Shown one piece after another: positions 14,894 through 20,894 of a stretch of DNA of 23,507 nt; the first letter of the stretch is position 1, and each line of letters begins with the position of its first letter. Below the pieces are notes generated by a model, which saw nothing but the letters and a program-made list of their open reading frames with translations, did no database searches and had not been told where the DNA came from. A program made the position numbers and the translations under genes. The stretch comes from a virus. Location of the stretch: positions 1 to 23,507 of the IMG/VR virus record IMGVR_UViG_3300043544_000026, one strand, 5' to 3'.

Positions 14894-15945
14894 ACCCCGG
14901 CAGTCTCCCTTTTAATAGACTCTTTGGCTTTTAAAATTTTCTCTACGAGCGTCTCCAGGTCTTGCATAGATATGTCTGAGAAGCGCCAGTAAAAGTACCA
15001 TTCAAAGGTCAATTTCCGAATCCACCGCTCCGGGACGTTGTCGACACAGAATTTAGCCCAGGCCTTTGGTGTTTCAAACCGCCCGTAGTCGACTTTAGGG
15101 GCTTTTTCGTATGTCATGATGAGGTCATATTTTCTTATCAATGTGTCCCAGTCAAAGCCGTTTAAAAAGCTGAAAACGGGGCGCAGTTCTATGCACTTTC
15201 TGAAGTATGCCTTGAGATTTTCCCAGTCGCCAGCCATGTCTCGTAATTTGAAAATCTGCGTTCGATCGTATTTTGTGAGGTTTTTCCGGGGCCATCCGAG
15301 TTCCTTGAGCAAATCCACGACGTCCGGCGGTATGGCCTCGTAAAACTCGCCTAACCCTAACCTTACCATCTCACCGAGCCTCTTATTTACGTTAAGGTGC
15401 ATTTCTGTGAGTAAAAGTTCGTTTTTGATGCTTTCGATGTCTATATTATTCTCTTTCTTTATATCTTCTGTTTTTATATCTCTGTTTTTATAGAGTCCGT
15501 GGGTTTCATTGTCACTCAAGGAATTAAGCCTTGTTTCCGGCGTCGGTTTTTCCGACGTCGGATTTTCCGTTGCCGGTTTTTCCGGCGACGGATTTTCCGT
15601 TGCCGGATTTTCCACCTCAATCTTTTTAAGTTCCGCTTGCACCAAATCAGACACGGGATCGTTAGGGTTAGACTTTAGGATATAGAGATATCCTCTAAAC
15701 CTATGCTTTTGGTCGTAGATCTGAATTCTGGCGAGGTATCCGGCTTTTATAAGTTCGTTTAGTGTCTTTTTAATGACCTCTGGGCTTTCTGGTCCCTCAA
15801 ATCGCTCTGTCGAGAAGGCCCAGCCCTGTGGCTTAGCCTGTAAGTATGCATACAAGCCTTTAGCCCGTAGGCTGAGCTTTGTGTCATATAGGACTGAATT
15901 TGGAATTACACCGTACTTCTCTTTAATCACCAACCTTTCAATCAT
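14890..15945 (-). CDS. Replication initiator / replisome organiser-like protein
   Basis: The product has 351 residues, with AGGA just ahead of the ATG. Residues 1-95 form a winged helix of the HTH_36 type common in phage replisome organisers (YGVIPNSVLYDTKLSLRAKG, LYAYLQAKPQGWAFSTERFE, then KKTLNELIKAGYLARIQIYD). Residues about 112-138 are a low-complexity linker of repeating E-[NK]-P-x-x pentads, encoded by five near-identical 15-bp DNA units. After an AT-rich stretch the C-terminal 180 residues are helical with aromatic patches (FTFEWYFYWRFSDISM-like region near 320). No helicase, primase or polymerase gene is seen, so this protein probably marks the origin and loads host replication proteins. 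The DnaD-like or lambda O-like role is inferred from architecture. Confidence 0.75.
   Translation of the reverse strand: MIERLVIKEKYGVIPNSVLYDTKLSLRAKGLYAYLQAKPQGWAFSTERFEGPESPEVIKKTLNELIKAGYLARIQIYDQKHRFRGYLYILKSNPNDPVSDLVQAELKKIEVENPATENPSPEKPATENPTSEKPTPETRLNSLSDNETHGLYKNRDIKTEDIKKENNIDIESIKNELLLTEMHLNVNKRLGEMVRLGLGEFYEAIPPDVVDLLKELGWPRKNLTKYDRTQIFKLRDMAGDWENLKAYFRKCIELRPVFSFLNGFDWDTLIRKYDLIMTYEKAPKVDYGRFETPKAWAKFCVDNVPERWIRKLTFEWYFYWRFSDISMQDLETLVEKILKAKESIKRETAGV
15441..15494. other. AT-rich stretch next to the iterons, possible DNA-unwinding element
   Basis: Of these 54 bases, 43 are A or T (11 are G or C), clearly above the surrounding gene. It has short repeats of TATATC/TTTTTATA type. 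Together with the iterons at 15538-15612 it resembles the arrangement of an origin inside an initiator gene. This is inference. Confidence 0.45.
15538..15612. repeat. Five tandem 15-bp iteron-like repeats inside the initiator gene
   Basis: Units at 15538-15552, 15553-15567, 15568-15582, 15583-15597 and 15598-15612 follow the pattern CGnnGnCGGwTTTTC. Units 3 and 5 differ by one base. One junction contains the perfect palindrome CCGACGTCGG (15552-15561). An AT-rich stretch lies 43 bp away at 15441-15494. Confidence 0.85.
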
Positions 15946-16273
15946 TGCTTCCTGCCTTGTATTTTTTCTTCATTAAAAGTTTGCTAACTGCTTCCGGGAT
16001 AATGCGGTAGAAAACTTGCCGGGGATTGTCGTTGAATTTTCCACGTTTTTCCTCGAGTATTCCCAGCTTACTTAGGTTCCGACGTATTGTTCTGAATTCG
16101 TCCTTTGAAAGGCCGAGTTCCTCTATTTGTTCCCGGGTCAAAATTACCCATCCTGTATCCGATTGTATTTGCCAGGTGAGAAGAAGGGCCACAATTACTG
16201 CTTCCTTAACGCCCCCTATTAGGCTTCCGAGCTGTGGCCAGTATGTGATAGGCTTAGAGAGGTCCGGTTTCAT
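15938..16273 (-). CDS. Winged-helix DNA-binding protein
   Basis: The product has 111 residues. Its ATG overlaps the ribbon-helix-helix gene stop (ATGA), and its end overlaps the initiator-like gene by 8 nt. Residues 20-85 look like a winged helix: VKEAVIVALLLTWQIQSDTG, then LTREQIEELGLSKDEFRTIR as the recognition region, then a wing in LGILEEKRGKFNDNPRQVFY. A basic end (LLMKKKYKAGSND) follows. Similar small proteins precede replisome organisers in other phages and may act with them or as regulators. Which of these applies cannot be told here. Confidence 0.72.
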   Translation of the reverse strand: MKPDLSKPITYWPQLGSLIGGVKEAVIVALLLTWQIQSDTGWVILTREQIEELGLSKDEFRTIRRNLSKLGILEEKRGKFNDNPRQVFYRIIPEAVSKLLMKKKYKAGSND

Positions 16274-16458
16274 TGCTTTTCACCCTTTTTTTCGAAGTTT
16301 TCAATGTATAATCTGATGGCTTCCCTAATTACCTCGGAGTTCCGCATCCCTGTTTTTTCTGCTATCTCTTGTATTTTTTTTGCTTGCTCCGGGTGTAAAA
16401 AGAAGTTAATTCTGTGGGTGTACAATCTTTTCTTATACCCTTCTTTCGCTTTCCTCAT
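16270..16458 (-). CDS. Ribbon-helix-helix (CopG/Arc-like) regulator
   Basis: The product has 62 residues, with AGGGG eight bases before the ATG. After a basic leader comes the strand HRINFFLHPEQ, which would pair between two subunits and insert in the major groove. Helix EQAKKIQEIAEKTGMR and helix NSEVIREAIRLYIENFEKK follow, the classic ribbon-helix-helix pattern including the S-E-V-I-R-E-A-I start of helix two. It is the only evident small regulator in the early operon and a candidate to act on the divergent promoters at 18.8-19.04 kb. A 9-bp hairpin lies just ahead of its ribosome site. Confidence 0.85.
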   Translation of the reverse strand: MRKAKEGYKKRLYTHRINFFLHPEQAKKIQEIAEKTGMRNSEVIREAIRLYIENFEKKGEKQ

Positions 16459-16472
16459 GTTTTAACCCCTTT

Positions 16473-16499
16473 GCCCATGCGGAGCACCGTCGCATGGGC
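16473..16499. promoter_or_regulatory. 9-bp hairpin upstream of the ribbon-helix-helix gene
   Basis: GCCCATGCG (16473-16481) pairs with CGCATGGGC (16491-16499) around a 9-nt loop. On the minus strand it ends a few bases before the AGGGG ribosome site of the regulator gene; on the plus strand it is followed by TTTTC. It may be an RNA control element, an operator or a weak antisense terminator. Confidence 0.5.
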
Positions 16500-16527
16500 T
16501 TTTCTCATCACAGGTTGGTGCCACCCT

Positions 16528-16701
16528 TTAGTCATCTGGTGTGTCGACCAAAATTGCAATGTAGACAAAAATTACAATCGCAAGCAGAAGGCTGGCGAAT
16601 GAATCCACGTATTGCATCTTGGCTCCGAAGTAAAAACCCCGGGCCAGGACGAGAATGAAAAGAATAAAAAGAGCTATAAGCCCTATGTCCTTGCCTTTCA
16701 T
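16528..16701 (-). CDS. Small two-helix membrane protein
   Basis: The product has 57 residues. The ATG at 16699-16701 has GAGGGGG four bases upstream. Residues about 7-22 (GLIALFILFILVLARG) and 35-52 (FASLLLAIVIFVYIAILV) are membrane-spanning; the loop between them is short, and the ends are MKGKD and DTPDD. It lies in the early operon between the ERF gene and the regulator, right after a strong hairpin. Small early membrane proteins of phages often block superinfection or host functions, and this one could also be a holin or antiholin. There is no sequence motif to choose. A longer frame over the same bases is a shadow. Confidence 0.75.
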   Translation of the reverse strand: MKGKDIGLIALFILFILVLARGFYFGAKMQYVDSFASLLLAIVIFVYIAILVDTPDD

Positions 16702-16719
16702 TTTGCCCCCTCATAAAAT

Positions 16720-16751
16720 AGGGCCGGGGTTTTAAGGATAACCCCGGCCCT
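16720..16751 (-). terminator. Strong hairpin, intrinsic terminator or attenuator
   Basis: AGGGCCGGGGTT (16720-16731) pairs perfectly with AACCCCGGCCCT (16740-16751) around an 8-nt loop. In the minus-strand transcript the stem is followed by ATTTTAT. The T tract is short, so it may only partly stop transcription leaving the nuclease and ERF genes, setting the level of the rest of the operon. Confidence 0.7.
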
Positions 16752-16758
16752 GTATCTC

Positions 16759-17829
16759 TTAAAATGGTAAATTTTCGTCACCGTTTGTCGCTGTCGCACT
16801 GTCGCCTTTTTCATTTTTAGAAGTATACGTTTCGTATGTCGTTTCGTCAAGTTCTGTTTTAAGTAGCCGTACTGCAAGTCGTAACTGCTCGAGTGTTAGG
16901 GCTTTTGAGCTGGCAACACCGAATTTCTCAAGTAAAAAGGCATGCCAGATATCTTCACGTTCTTTGGTGTGTTTGGTTGGATATTTCTTTTTTAGAGCCT
17001 CTGCTACTTCGATCCGGAGCTTAAGTCTTTCTACGGTCTCTTTTTCGTCCGTAGTGACCTCTTTGCTTTGTACGGGCATGGGGTTTTGTGGCTTGTCCTC
17101 TATGATGATTTTTTCGTTCTGTATTGTCACGTCCGGGTTTCCATCGGTATCTTCTTCTGATGGAATTCCGAGCAGAAGGCTTAATGCGTATCTCTTGCCG
17201 TATGTTATGACGGCTCCGAAGCTCTGCACTATGTTCATTCCACTGGCATCCGGAATAAGTGGCATTGTTACTTCACATGTCTCTGTGTGACCGTCTTTGT
17301 GGTATAACTCGCATCTTATCATTGCCTTATTGTCGCCTATGTTTGTTTTGAAGCTAAACGAGAATCCATGTTTGACGAGGATGGGCCGTATAGTCTCGAC
17401 CACGTCATCGAAGGTAGCGTAGCGGTATCTAATACTGCCATCCTTGTTTTTAACGATTCTCTTCTTTGGTACAGGCTTTAACTCAGCTTGTACTTGTCTC
17501 AATGCTTCGTAGAATTGGCGCCTTGCATGTTCGTTTACGATGCGTTCTCTTAAGGCGAATAACTCCTTAAGCGCTTCAACTCCGGCTCCTGAGATCCTTT
17601 CTGCCATCCGGAGTATCTGTTCGTCTATTGGTTCTGGTTTTAGAATTGGTTGTACTGGTTCAGGCATTGCCACCGTTAGTTCTTTCCCTTTTTTCTTTTT
17701 TGTTTCTGGTGCCGGTTGAGGCTCTGTGGCCTCAACTTCATTTATTGCCTCTGTAGTCCCTTGTGGGACTGCCATTCCCTGGAGATCCAGGGTGTTTTCT
17801 GTTTGCTTTTTTTCATTCTGTTGATTCAT
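16759..17829 (-). CDS. erf: ERF-family single-strand annealing protein
   Basis: The product has 356 residues. GGAGG six bases before the ATG gives the start, 17 nt inside the nuclease gene. Residues 1-75 are a disordered Pro/Glu/Lys linker. Residues about 90-225 are the ERF annealase core: VNEHARRQFYEALRQVQAEL, RYRYATFDDVVETIRPILVK, HGFSFSFKTN, VQSFGAVITYGKRYALSLLL, GIPSEEDTDG. The C-terminal third is helical, then acidic, and ends in GDENLPF. That end resembles the tip of bacterial SSB, which docks host repair and replication enzymes. With the adjacent exonuclease-like gene it would promote annealing recombination, concatemer formation and end repair. P22 Erf is the reference for the family. 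Confidence 0.9.
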   Translation of the reverse strand: MNQQNEKKQTENTLDLQGMAVPQGTTEAINEVEATEPQPAPETKKKKGKELTVAMPEPVQPILKPEPIDEQILRMAERISGAGVEALKELFALRERIVNEHARRQFYEALRQVQAELKPVPKKRIVKNKDGSIRYRYATFDDVVETIRPILVKHGFSFSFKTNIGDNKAMIRCELYHKDGHTETCEVTMPLIPDASGMNIVQSFGAVITYGKRYALSLLLGIPSEEDTDGNPDVTIQNEKIIIEDKPQNPMPVQSKEVTTDEKETVERLKLRIEVAEALKKKYPTKHTKEREDIWHAFLLEKFGVASSKALTLEQLRLAVRLLKTELDETTYETYTSKNEKGDSATATNGDENLPF

Positions 17830-18805
17830 GGCTTACCTCCTTCTTTTTACGAGTAAACCTTTTTTGGATTGAAACTGAGGCCATATTGCTTACCTCTGCG
17901 TCTACCTTCCGGGCGTACTCTTTAAAGATCCTCGTGTCCACCCGGAAGATGCTTTTATTCCCTTTGGCTTTAGGAATTTGAAGCTCGAATGGATTTATCC
18001 CTTTGCTGGCAAGGTATTTAAATAATTCACTGGGGTTAACCTCGAGTTCTTCGTAGAATTCGTAGTCCCAGATCACATCGCCGGTGCTAACTTCTGCTCC
18101 GGCTTCTGTGAAAGCACGGGCTATTTCCTTAAGATCTGCGATTTCCGTTTCTAAAGCCAATAATCTTCTTGCGAGGCTTTGTGGGTCCCGGGTGAAAAGT
18201 TCCATATCACTGTTAACCTGTAACGCCGGGCAGCTTTTTCTGTACTGGCAATATAGACATCCGCTGCCAGGGTTAGGGATGTCGAGTGGAAATTCTGCCA
18301 TTTCTTTCTCTATCTGCTTTATGGTCGTCAGCAGCCTTGCCCCGTATCTAAGGTATTCGTCCGGTGTATAGCATCTTTGTGTGTAAAAAGTAGGGGTAAT
18401 CGAGACAAACTCTACAACCGGGAGTTCTGCATTTTGTTCTGAGAATAAAAAGCTATAAACTCCGAGTTGTTCCTTTGGATCTGTGGGATAGTTCTTAAAT
18501 TCTGCGATTGCTACGTGTCCCTCGTCAATCCGGGCGATTGCGTCTACGTATCCCACGATCTGCGTGCCCTCAACCTCTGCCTCAAGCTTAACTTCGTATT
18601 GCCATTCTAATTGTAGTAGGTCGTCAGGAATGCCCAGATCGTTTGGCTCTATTCCCTTAAGGATGTTTTGCGCCCGGATGTGGAAATCACGGCCCTCAAT
18701 AAAGGAGACCGGTTCCGGGTTTTCAGGTGCGGCTTTTTCAATGTACCGCTTTAGGAAGAGCCGCTTGCATGTTGTGTATGTTTTTATTTTTGTGATGCTC
18801 CACAT
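17813..18805 (-). CDS. Cas4/RecB-like PD-(D/E)XK exonuclease with Fe-S cysteines
   Basis: I chose the ATG at 18803-18805 (MWSITKIKTYTTC), with AGGAGG six bases upstream; a start further out would lie within the promoter. The product has 330 residues. The nuclease core has His42, Asp88 in VGYVDAIA, Glu102-x-Lys104 in IAEFKN and Gln113-x3-Tyr117 in QLGVYSF. Cys13 plus Cys183, Cys186 and Cys192 (CLYCQYRKSC) match the four-cysteine Fe-S arrangement of Cas4 and AddB. The C-terminal 130 residues are mostly helical with no known motif. It is first in the early operon and overlaps the ERF gene, so it likely resects ends to feed the annealing protein. No CRISPR array or other cas gene is present. Confidence 0.88.
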   Translation of the reverse strand: MWSITKIKTYTTCKRLFLKRYIEKAAPENPEPVSFIEGRDFHIRAQNILKGIEPNDLGIPDDLLQLEWQYEVKLEAEVEGTQIVGYVDAIARIDEGHVAIAEFKNYPTDPKEQLGVYSFLFSEQNAELPVVEFVSITPTFYTQRCYTPDEYLRYGARLLTTIKQIEKEMAEFPLDIPNPGSGCLYCQYRKSCPALQVNSDMELFTRDPQSLARRLLALETEIADLKEIARAFTEAGAEVSTGDVIWDYEFYEELEVNPSELFKYLASKGINPFELQIPKAKGNKSIFRVDTRIFKEYARKVDAEVSNMASVSIQKRFTRKKKEVSHESTE

Positions 18806-18833
18806 TTCAACCTCCTTTTTTGTGTGTATTATA

Positions 18834-18862
18834 AGCATACTCTACCCCATCCGTTTTGTCAA
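18834..18862 (-). promoter_or_regulatory. Leftward early promoter
   Basis: On the minus strand TTGACA (18862-18857), a 17-bp spacer and TATGCT (18839-18834) precede the nuclease gene. A TATAAT is also present six bases further on, at a poorer 23-bp spacing. The box flanks match those of the divergent promoter. Confidence 0.78.
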
Positions 18863-19014
18863 GTTTTTGTTTTTCTCTTTATAGATGTGGTTTGTAAAAG
18901 TGGCAGGCTTGTCCCTTGTGGTCTTGGTATTCTTTCCCAGCTTTTATTCTCTAAGCTTTTATCCGGTTGCTGATTGCCTTGATATTCCTTCAAAGTATCA
19001 GCCTAACTCAGGAC

Positions 19015-19043
19015 TTGACAAAACGAGGTGTGTCTGTTATACT
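19015..19043 (+). promoter_or_regulatory. Rightward promoter of the plus-strand gene
   Basis: TTGACA (19015-19020), a 17-bp spacer and TATACT (19038-19043) form a near-consensus sigma-70-type promoter. Transcription would start near 19050, before the AGGAG at 19061-19065 and the ATG at 19074. It shares CTTGACAAAACG and TATRCTTAT with the divergent promoter. Confidence 0.85.
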
Positions 19044-19073
19044 TATCCTATGGCTAAAAAAGGAGCGGTGAAA

Positions 19074-19628
19074 ATGAGAAGACCCACAGAGGTGGTAGAA
19101 TACGTGGTAGTGGAAGAGGGCCAAAACCCGACCACCGGGTGGCCGTATGCGATCGTGGAATTCCAAGATACGCCGGAAGGCGACCTGAGATTCTATGTCT
19201 CTCTCGAAGCCAAAGGGCTTAAAATTGTACCTTGCTACTCCACCCCAGATCACGAGATTGAGTATAACTGGTCCGGTTGGTGGTATGAAGTAGCGCAGAA
19301 GTATCACTTCCCGGTTCGGCCGTTGTCTCTTGCCGAGACGATATGCGTAGAATCCATCCTTGCTAATGTTCCTATTAAGAGCCAGCGAATTCACCCTGTT
19401 TCCGCCTGGTTCTACTTAAGCGCATTTGACTCTGTCGAAGAAGGCCAGGAGTTTATTGAAAAGCTCACGGCATCTTGTAAAATTCACGTAAAGTGGGGCA
19501 AGGTTGAAATGATAGAATCCGGCCCGATCGCTTTCGCAGTGCTCACCGGCCCTACGGATGTGATTAGGGAATTGGTGGATTTCTACCGTTCGAATTTTGC
19601 ACCGGTAGATCTGCTTAACGTGATATAA
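19074..19628 (+). CDS. Orphan plus-strand protein of unknown function (moron-like unit)
   Basis: The product has 184 residues. The start is the ATG at 19074-19076, with AGGAG eight bases upstream and just downstream of a promoter; upstream in-frame ATGs overlap the transcription start. I do not recognise the family. Residues 1-70 are strand-rich with Trp (GWPYAIVEF, YNWSGWWYE). Residues 111-184 follow a beta-alpha-beta-beta-alpha-beta order typical of ferredoxin-like folds: AWFYLSAF, EEGQEFIEKLTA, KIHVKWGKVEMI, PIAFAVLTG, DVIRELVDFYRSN, APVDLLNVI. It has its own promoter and terminator and opposes every other gene. It may be an early anti-host or anti-defence gene or a regulator; no helix-turn-helix is seen. 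Confidence 0.85.
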   Translation: MRRPTEVVEYVVVEEGQNPTTGWPYAIVEFQDTPEGDLRFYVSLEAKGLKIVPCYSTPDHEIEYNWSGWWYEVAQKYHFPVRPLSLAETICVESILANVPIKSQRIHPVSAWFYLSAFDSVEEGQEFIEKLTASCKIHVKWGKVEMIESGPIAFAVLTGPTDVIRELVDFYRSNFAPVDLLNVI

Positions 19629-19653
19629 AAGCATTCACCGGCTTCTAAGAGAC

Positions 19654-19683
19654 AGAGGCGGGTAAAAACCCGCCTCTTTTTTT
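19654..19683 (+). terminator. Intrinsic terminator of the plus-strand gene
   Basis: AGAGGCGGGT (19654-19663) pairs with ACCCGCCTCT (19668-19677) around AAAA and is followed by TTTTTT (19678-19683). The stem also lies just after the last minus-strand gene and could slow convergent transcription, but it has no T tract in that direction. Confidence 0.92.
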
Positions 19684-19921
19684 ACCTCTTCAAAAAGATC
19701 GCTAAAAGCCCCATAAAGATTGCAGTGATAAAAAACCACTGTATCGTCTGTGCATTCTTTAAACCTGAGAATTTTACCTCTAAACTCTTTAGCGACGTGT
19801 TTATTTCGCTTAAATTCTGTTTAATTTCCTTAATATCCTCACTTAGGCCGTTGTTCACTTTTTGCTCGAGGCTCTTCGTCCGTTCGCAGATCTCTAATAT
19901 CTTCAAATCGATCTTATCCAT
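19682..19921 (-). CDS. XhlA-like holin-associated membrane protein
   Basis: The start taken is the ATG at 19919-19921, giving 79 residues; a TTG at 19937-19939 that overlaps the upstream stop (TTGA) is an alternative and adds six residues. Residues 1-50 form an amphipathic coiled coil (DIKEIKQNLSEINTSLKSLE). A single C-terminal membrane helix follows (IQWFFITAIFMGLLAIFL) and the protein ends in Lys-Arg. This is the layout of XhlA/hemolysin-type proteins that cooperate with a holin in host lysis. It is the last gene of the late chain. Confidence 0.72.
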   Translation of the reverse strand: MDKIDLKILEICERTKSLEQKVNNGLSEDIKEIKQNLSEINTSLKSLEVKFSGLKNAQTIQWFFITAIFMGLLAIFLKR

Positions 19922-19935
19922 CTTCTTTCTGCCAC

Positions 19936-20430
19936 TCAAAATCGTAACCTAACCCCTACAATGACTTCCGGTCTTTTGTTTTCAAAATTCCATCCGGCTC
20001 CTACCATTAGATTTGCTGTTGGTAAGGTGTAAATTGTGACGGAAGACGTGCTAACGAGTACTCCCATTTCTTTCGCCGGGTGTGGTTTCATCAGCAGCAC
20101 TGAAATCCGCCGGATGGTGTCTGCCTCTATCGTAATGCTTAAGCGCTTTTCCTTGTCCTCGTACCTGTATTCCTTCCATTGCAGCACAACCGGGCGTGTG
20201 ATGTAGACTGTGTCGCCTTTAATGATGGTATCTGCTTTCCGTATTGTCTCTGCTTGTATCGGTTTCCACTTGATAACTTGTACCCTTACTGTCTCAACGG
20301 CCGGTGGAGTTATCCCATTAGAATTCTTTGGCTGTTCTTTTGGTTTGCAAAGTGTAAAAATGATTACCGCTACAACGAGGCCAGCAGTGAAATATAAAAA
20401 CTCTGGTCTTAGTTTCATTGCTTTCACCAT
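19936..20430 (-). CDS. Membrane-anchored protein with an outer-membrane-like C-terminus, spanin candidate
   Basis: The product has 164 residues. The first ATG (20428-20430) overlaps the endolysin stop; a second in-frame ATG at 20416-20418 is possible. Residues about 13-27 (FTAGLVVAVIIFTLC) are a membrane helix with no convincing lipobox. Residues 45-110 are strand-rich and charged. The end, LMVGAGWNFENKRPEVIVGV then RLRF, alternates hydrophobic residues and finishes in Phe, like the last beta strands of outer-membrane proteins. Located between the endolysin and the XhlA-like gene, it may link inner and outer membrane during lysis. No homology to known spanins is visible, so the role is inferred from position and topology. 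Confidence 0.6.
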   Translation of the reverse strand: MVKAMKLRPEFLYFTAGLVVAVIIFTLCKPKEQPKNSNGITPPAVETVRVQVIKWKPIQAETIRKADTIIKGDTVYITRPVVLQWKEYRYEDKEKRLSITIEADTIRRISVLLMKPHPAKEMGVLVSTSSVTIYTLPTANLMVGAGWNFENKRPEVIVGVRLRF

Positions 20431-20882
20431 TCTTTTACGTTCTTATAAGCGTTCCGTATGCTAAGTGGAATCCGTCCGGCTTCGTATAGGGCATCCGCAA
20501 TCTTTTCGACTATGTCTATGTGAATATGCCCGGTTGTTTTTTCGTACTCAAGGTGTCCTATTCTGATTATGTCGTTGAATTTCCGTAAATATTCGATGAT
20601 GTTCTGCCTCACTTCCGGCTTTTTAGGTTTAAAGTCGATTGCTACAGCCCACAGGTGCGGGCTGTAGGGCTTGCCGCCTATTGCCTGGTTTCTGACAGGG
20701 CATCTGTATCCGCTTGTTAGGGAAATTTCCCAGGTGCCTGCTACCAGGTCGTAAATTCCGAATAGAATTTTTTGTATCGTCTCAAAGTCTGGGATTATTT
20801 GCCGGATGTCGTCCGGCATAATTTTCCCGCATCCGCACTTGCATCTAAAGTCTTCAGCCCATACGTATTTTGAAAGCTTCAC
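20424..20882 (-). CDS. Endolysin, M15 family zinc peptidase
   Basis: The start is GTG at 20880-20882, with AAAGGAG six bases upstream. The product has 152 residues. It is an M15-type D-Ala-D-Ala carboxypeptidase or L-Ala-D-Glu endopeptidase that cuts peptidoglycan cross-links. The N-terminal FRCKCGCG (Cys14, Cys16, Cys18) is typical of the M15_3 group. The substrate loop is SGYRCPVRN (57-65). Zinc ligands are expected at His76 and Asp83 (SPHLWAVAID) and His121 (GHIHID). One usually conserved Gly in S-x-H-x-x-G-x-A-x-D is Ala here. No signal peptide is seen, so release should need a holin. Confidence 0.9.
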   Translation of the reverse strand: MKLSKYVWAEDFRCKCGCGKIMPDDIRQIIPDFETIQKILFGIYDLVAGTWEISLTSGYRCPVRNQAIGGKPYSPHLWAVAIDFKPKKPEVRQNIIEYLRKFNDIIRIGHLEYEKTTGHIHIDIVEKIADALYEAGRIPLSIRNAYKNVKEW

Positions 20883-20894
20883 GGTGTGCTCCTT

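Larger units (their letters stand above)
18806..19073. promoter_or_regulatory. Divergent regulatory interval
   Basis: This 268-bp interval separates the two transcription units. It holds the leftward promoter, the rightward promoter and 152 bp between their -35 boxes with no convincing gene. AGCTTTTAT occurs twice in direct orientation (18939-18947 and 18954-18962, 15 bp apart), a possible operator pair. A frame opening at 18885 crosses the promoter boxes and has no ribosome site. Confidence 0.6.

Noticed and set aside
16532-16714. 60-codon minus-strand frame over the small membrane gene
   Set aside because: The overlapping 57-codon frame has a strong GAGGGGG site and two clear membrane helices; the 60-codon translation is His/Arg/Ser-rich and lacks a ribosome site.
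17813-18805. Cas4-like gene as a sign of a CRISPR-Cas system
   Set aside because: No repeat-spacer array and no other cas gene are visible. The neighbour is an ERF annealing gene, so a phage recombination nuclease is the simpler reading.
18885-19073. Upstream extension of the plus-strand gene from the ATG at 18885, with a signal-peptide-like start
   Set aside because: It reads through both promoter boxes and has no ribosome site, whereas the ATG at 19074 has AGGAG at proper spacing downstream of the promoter.
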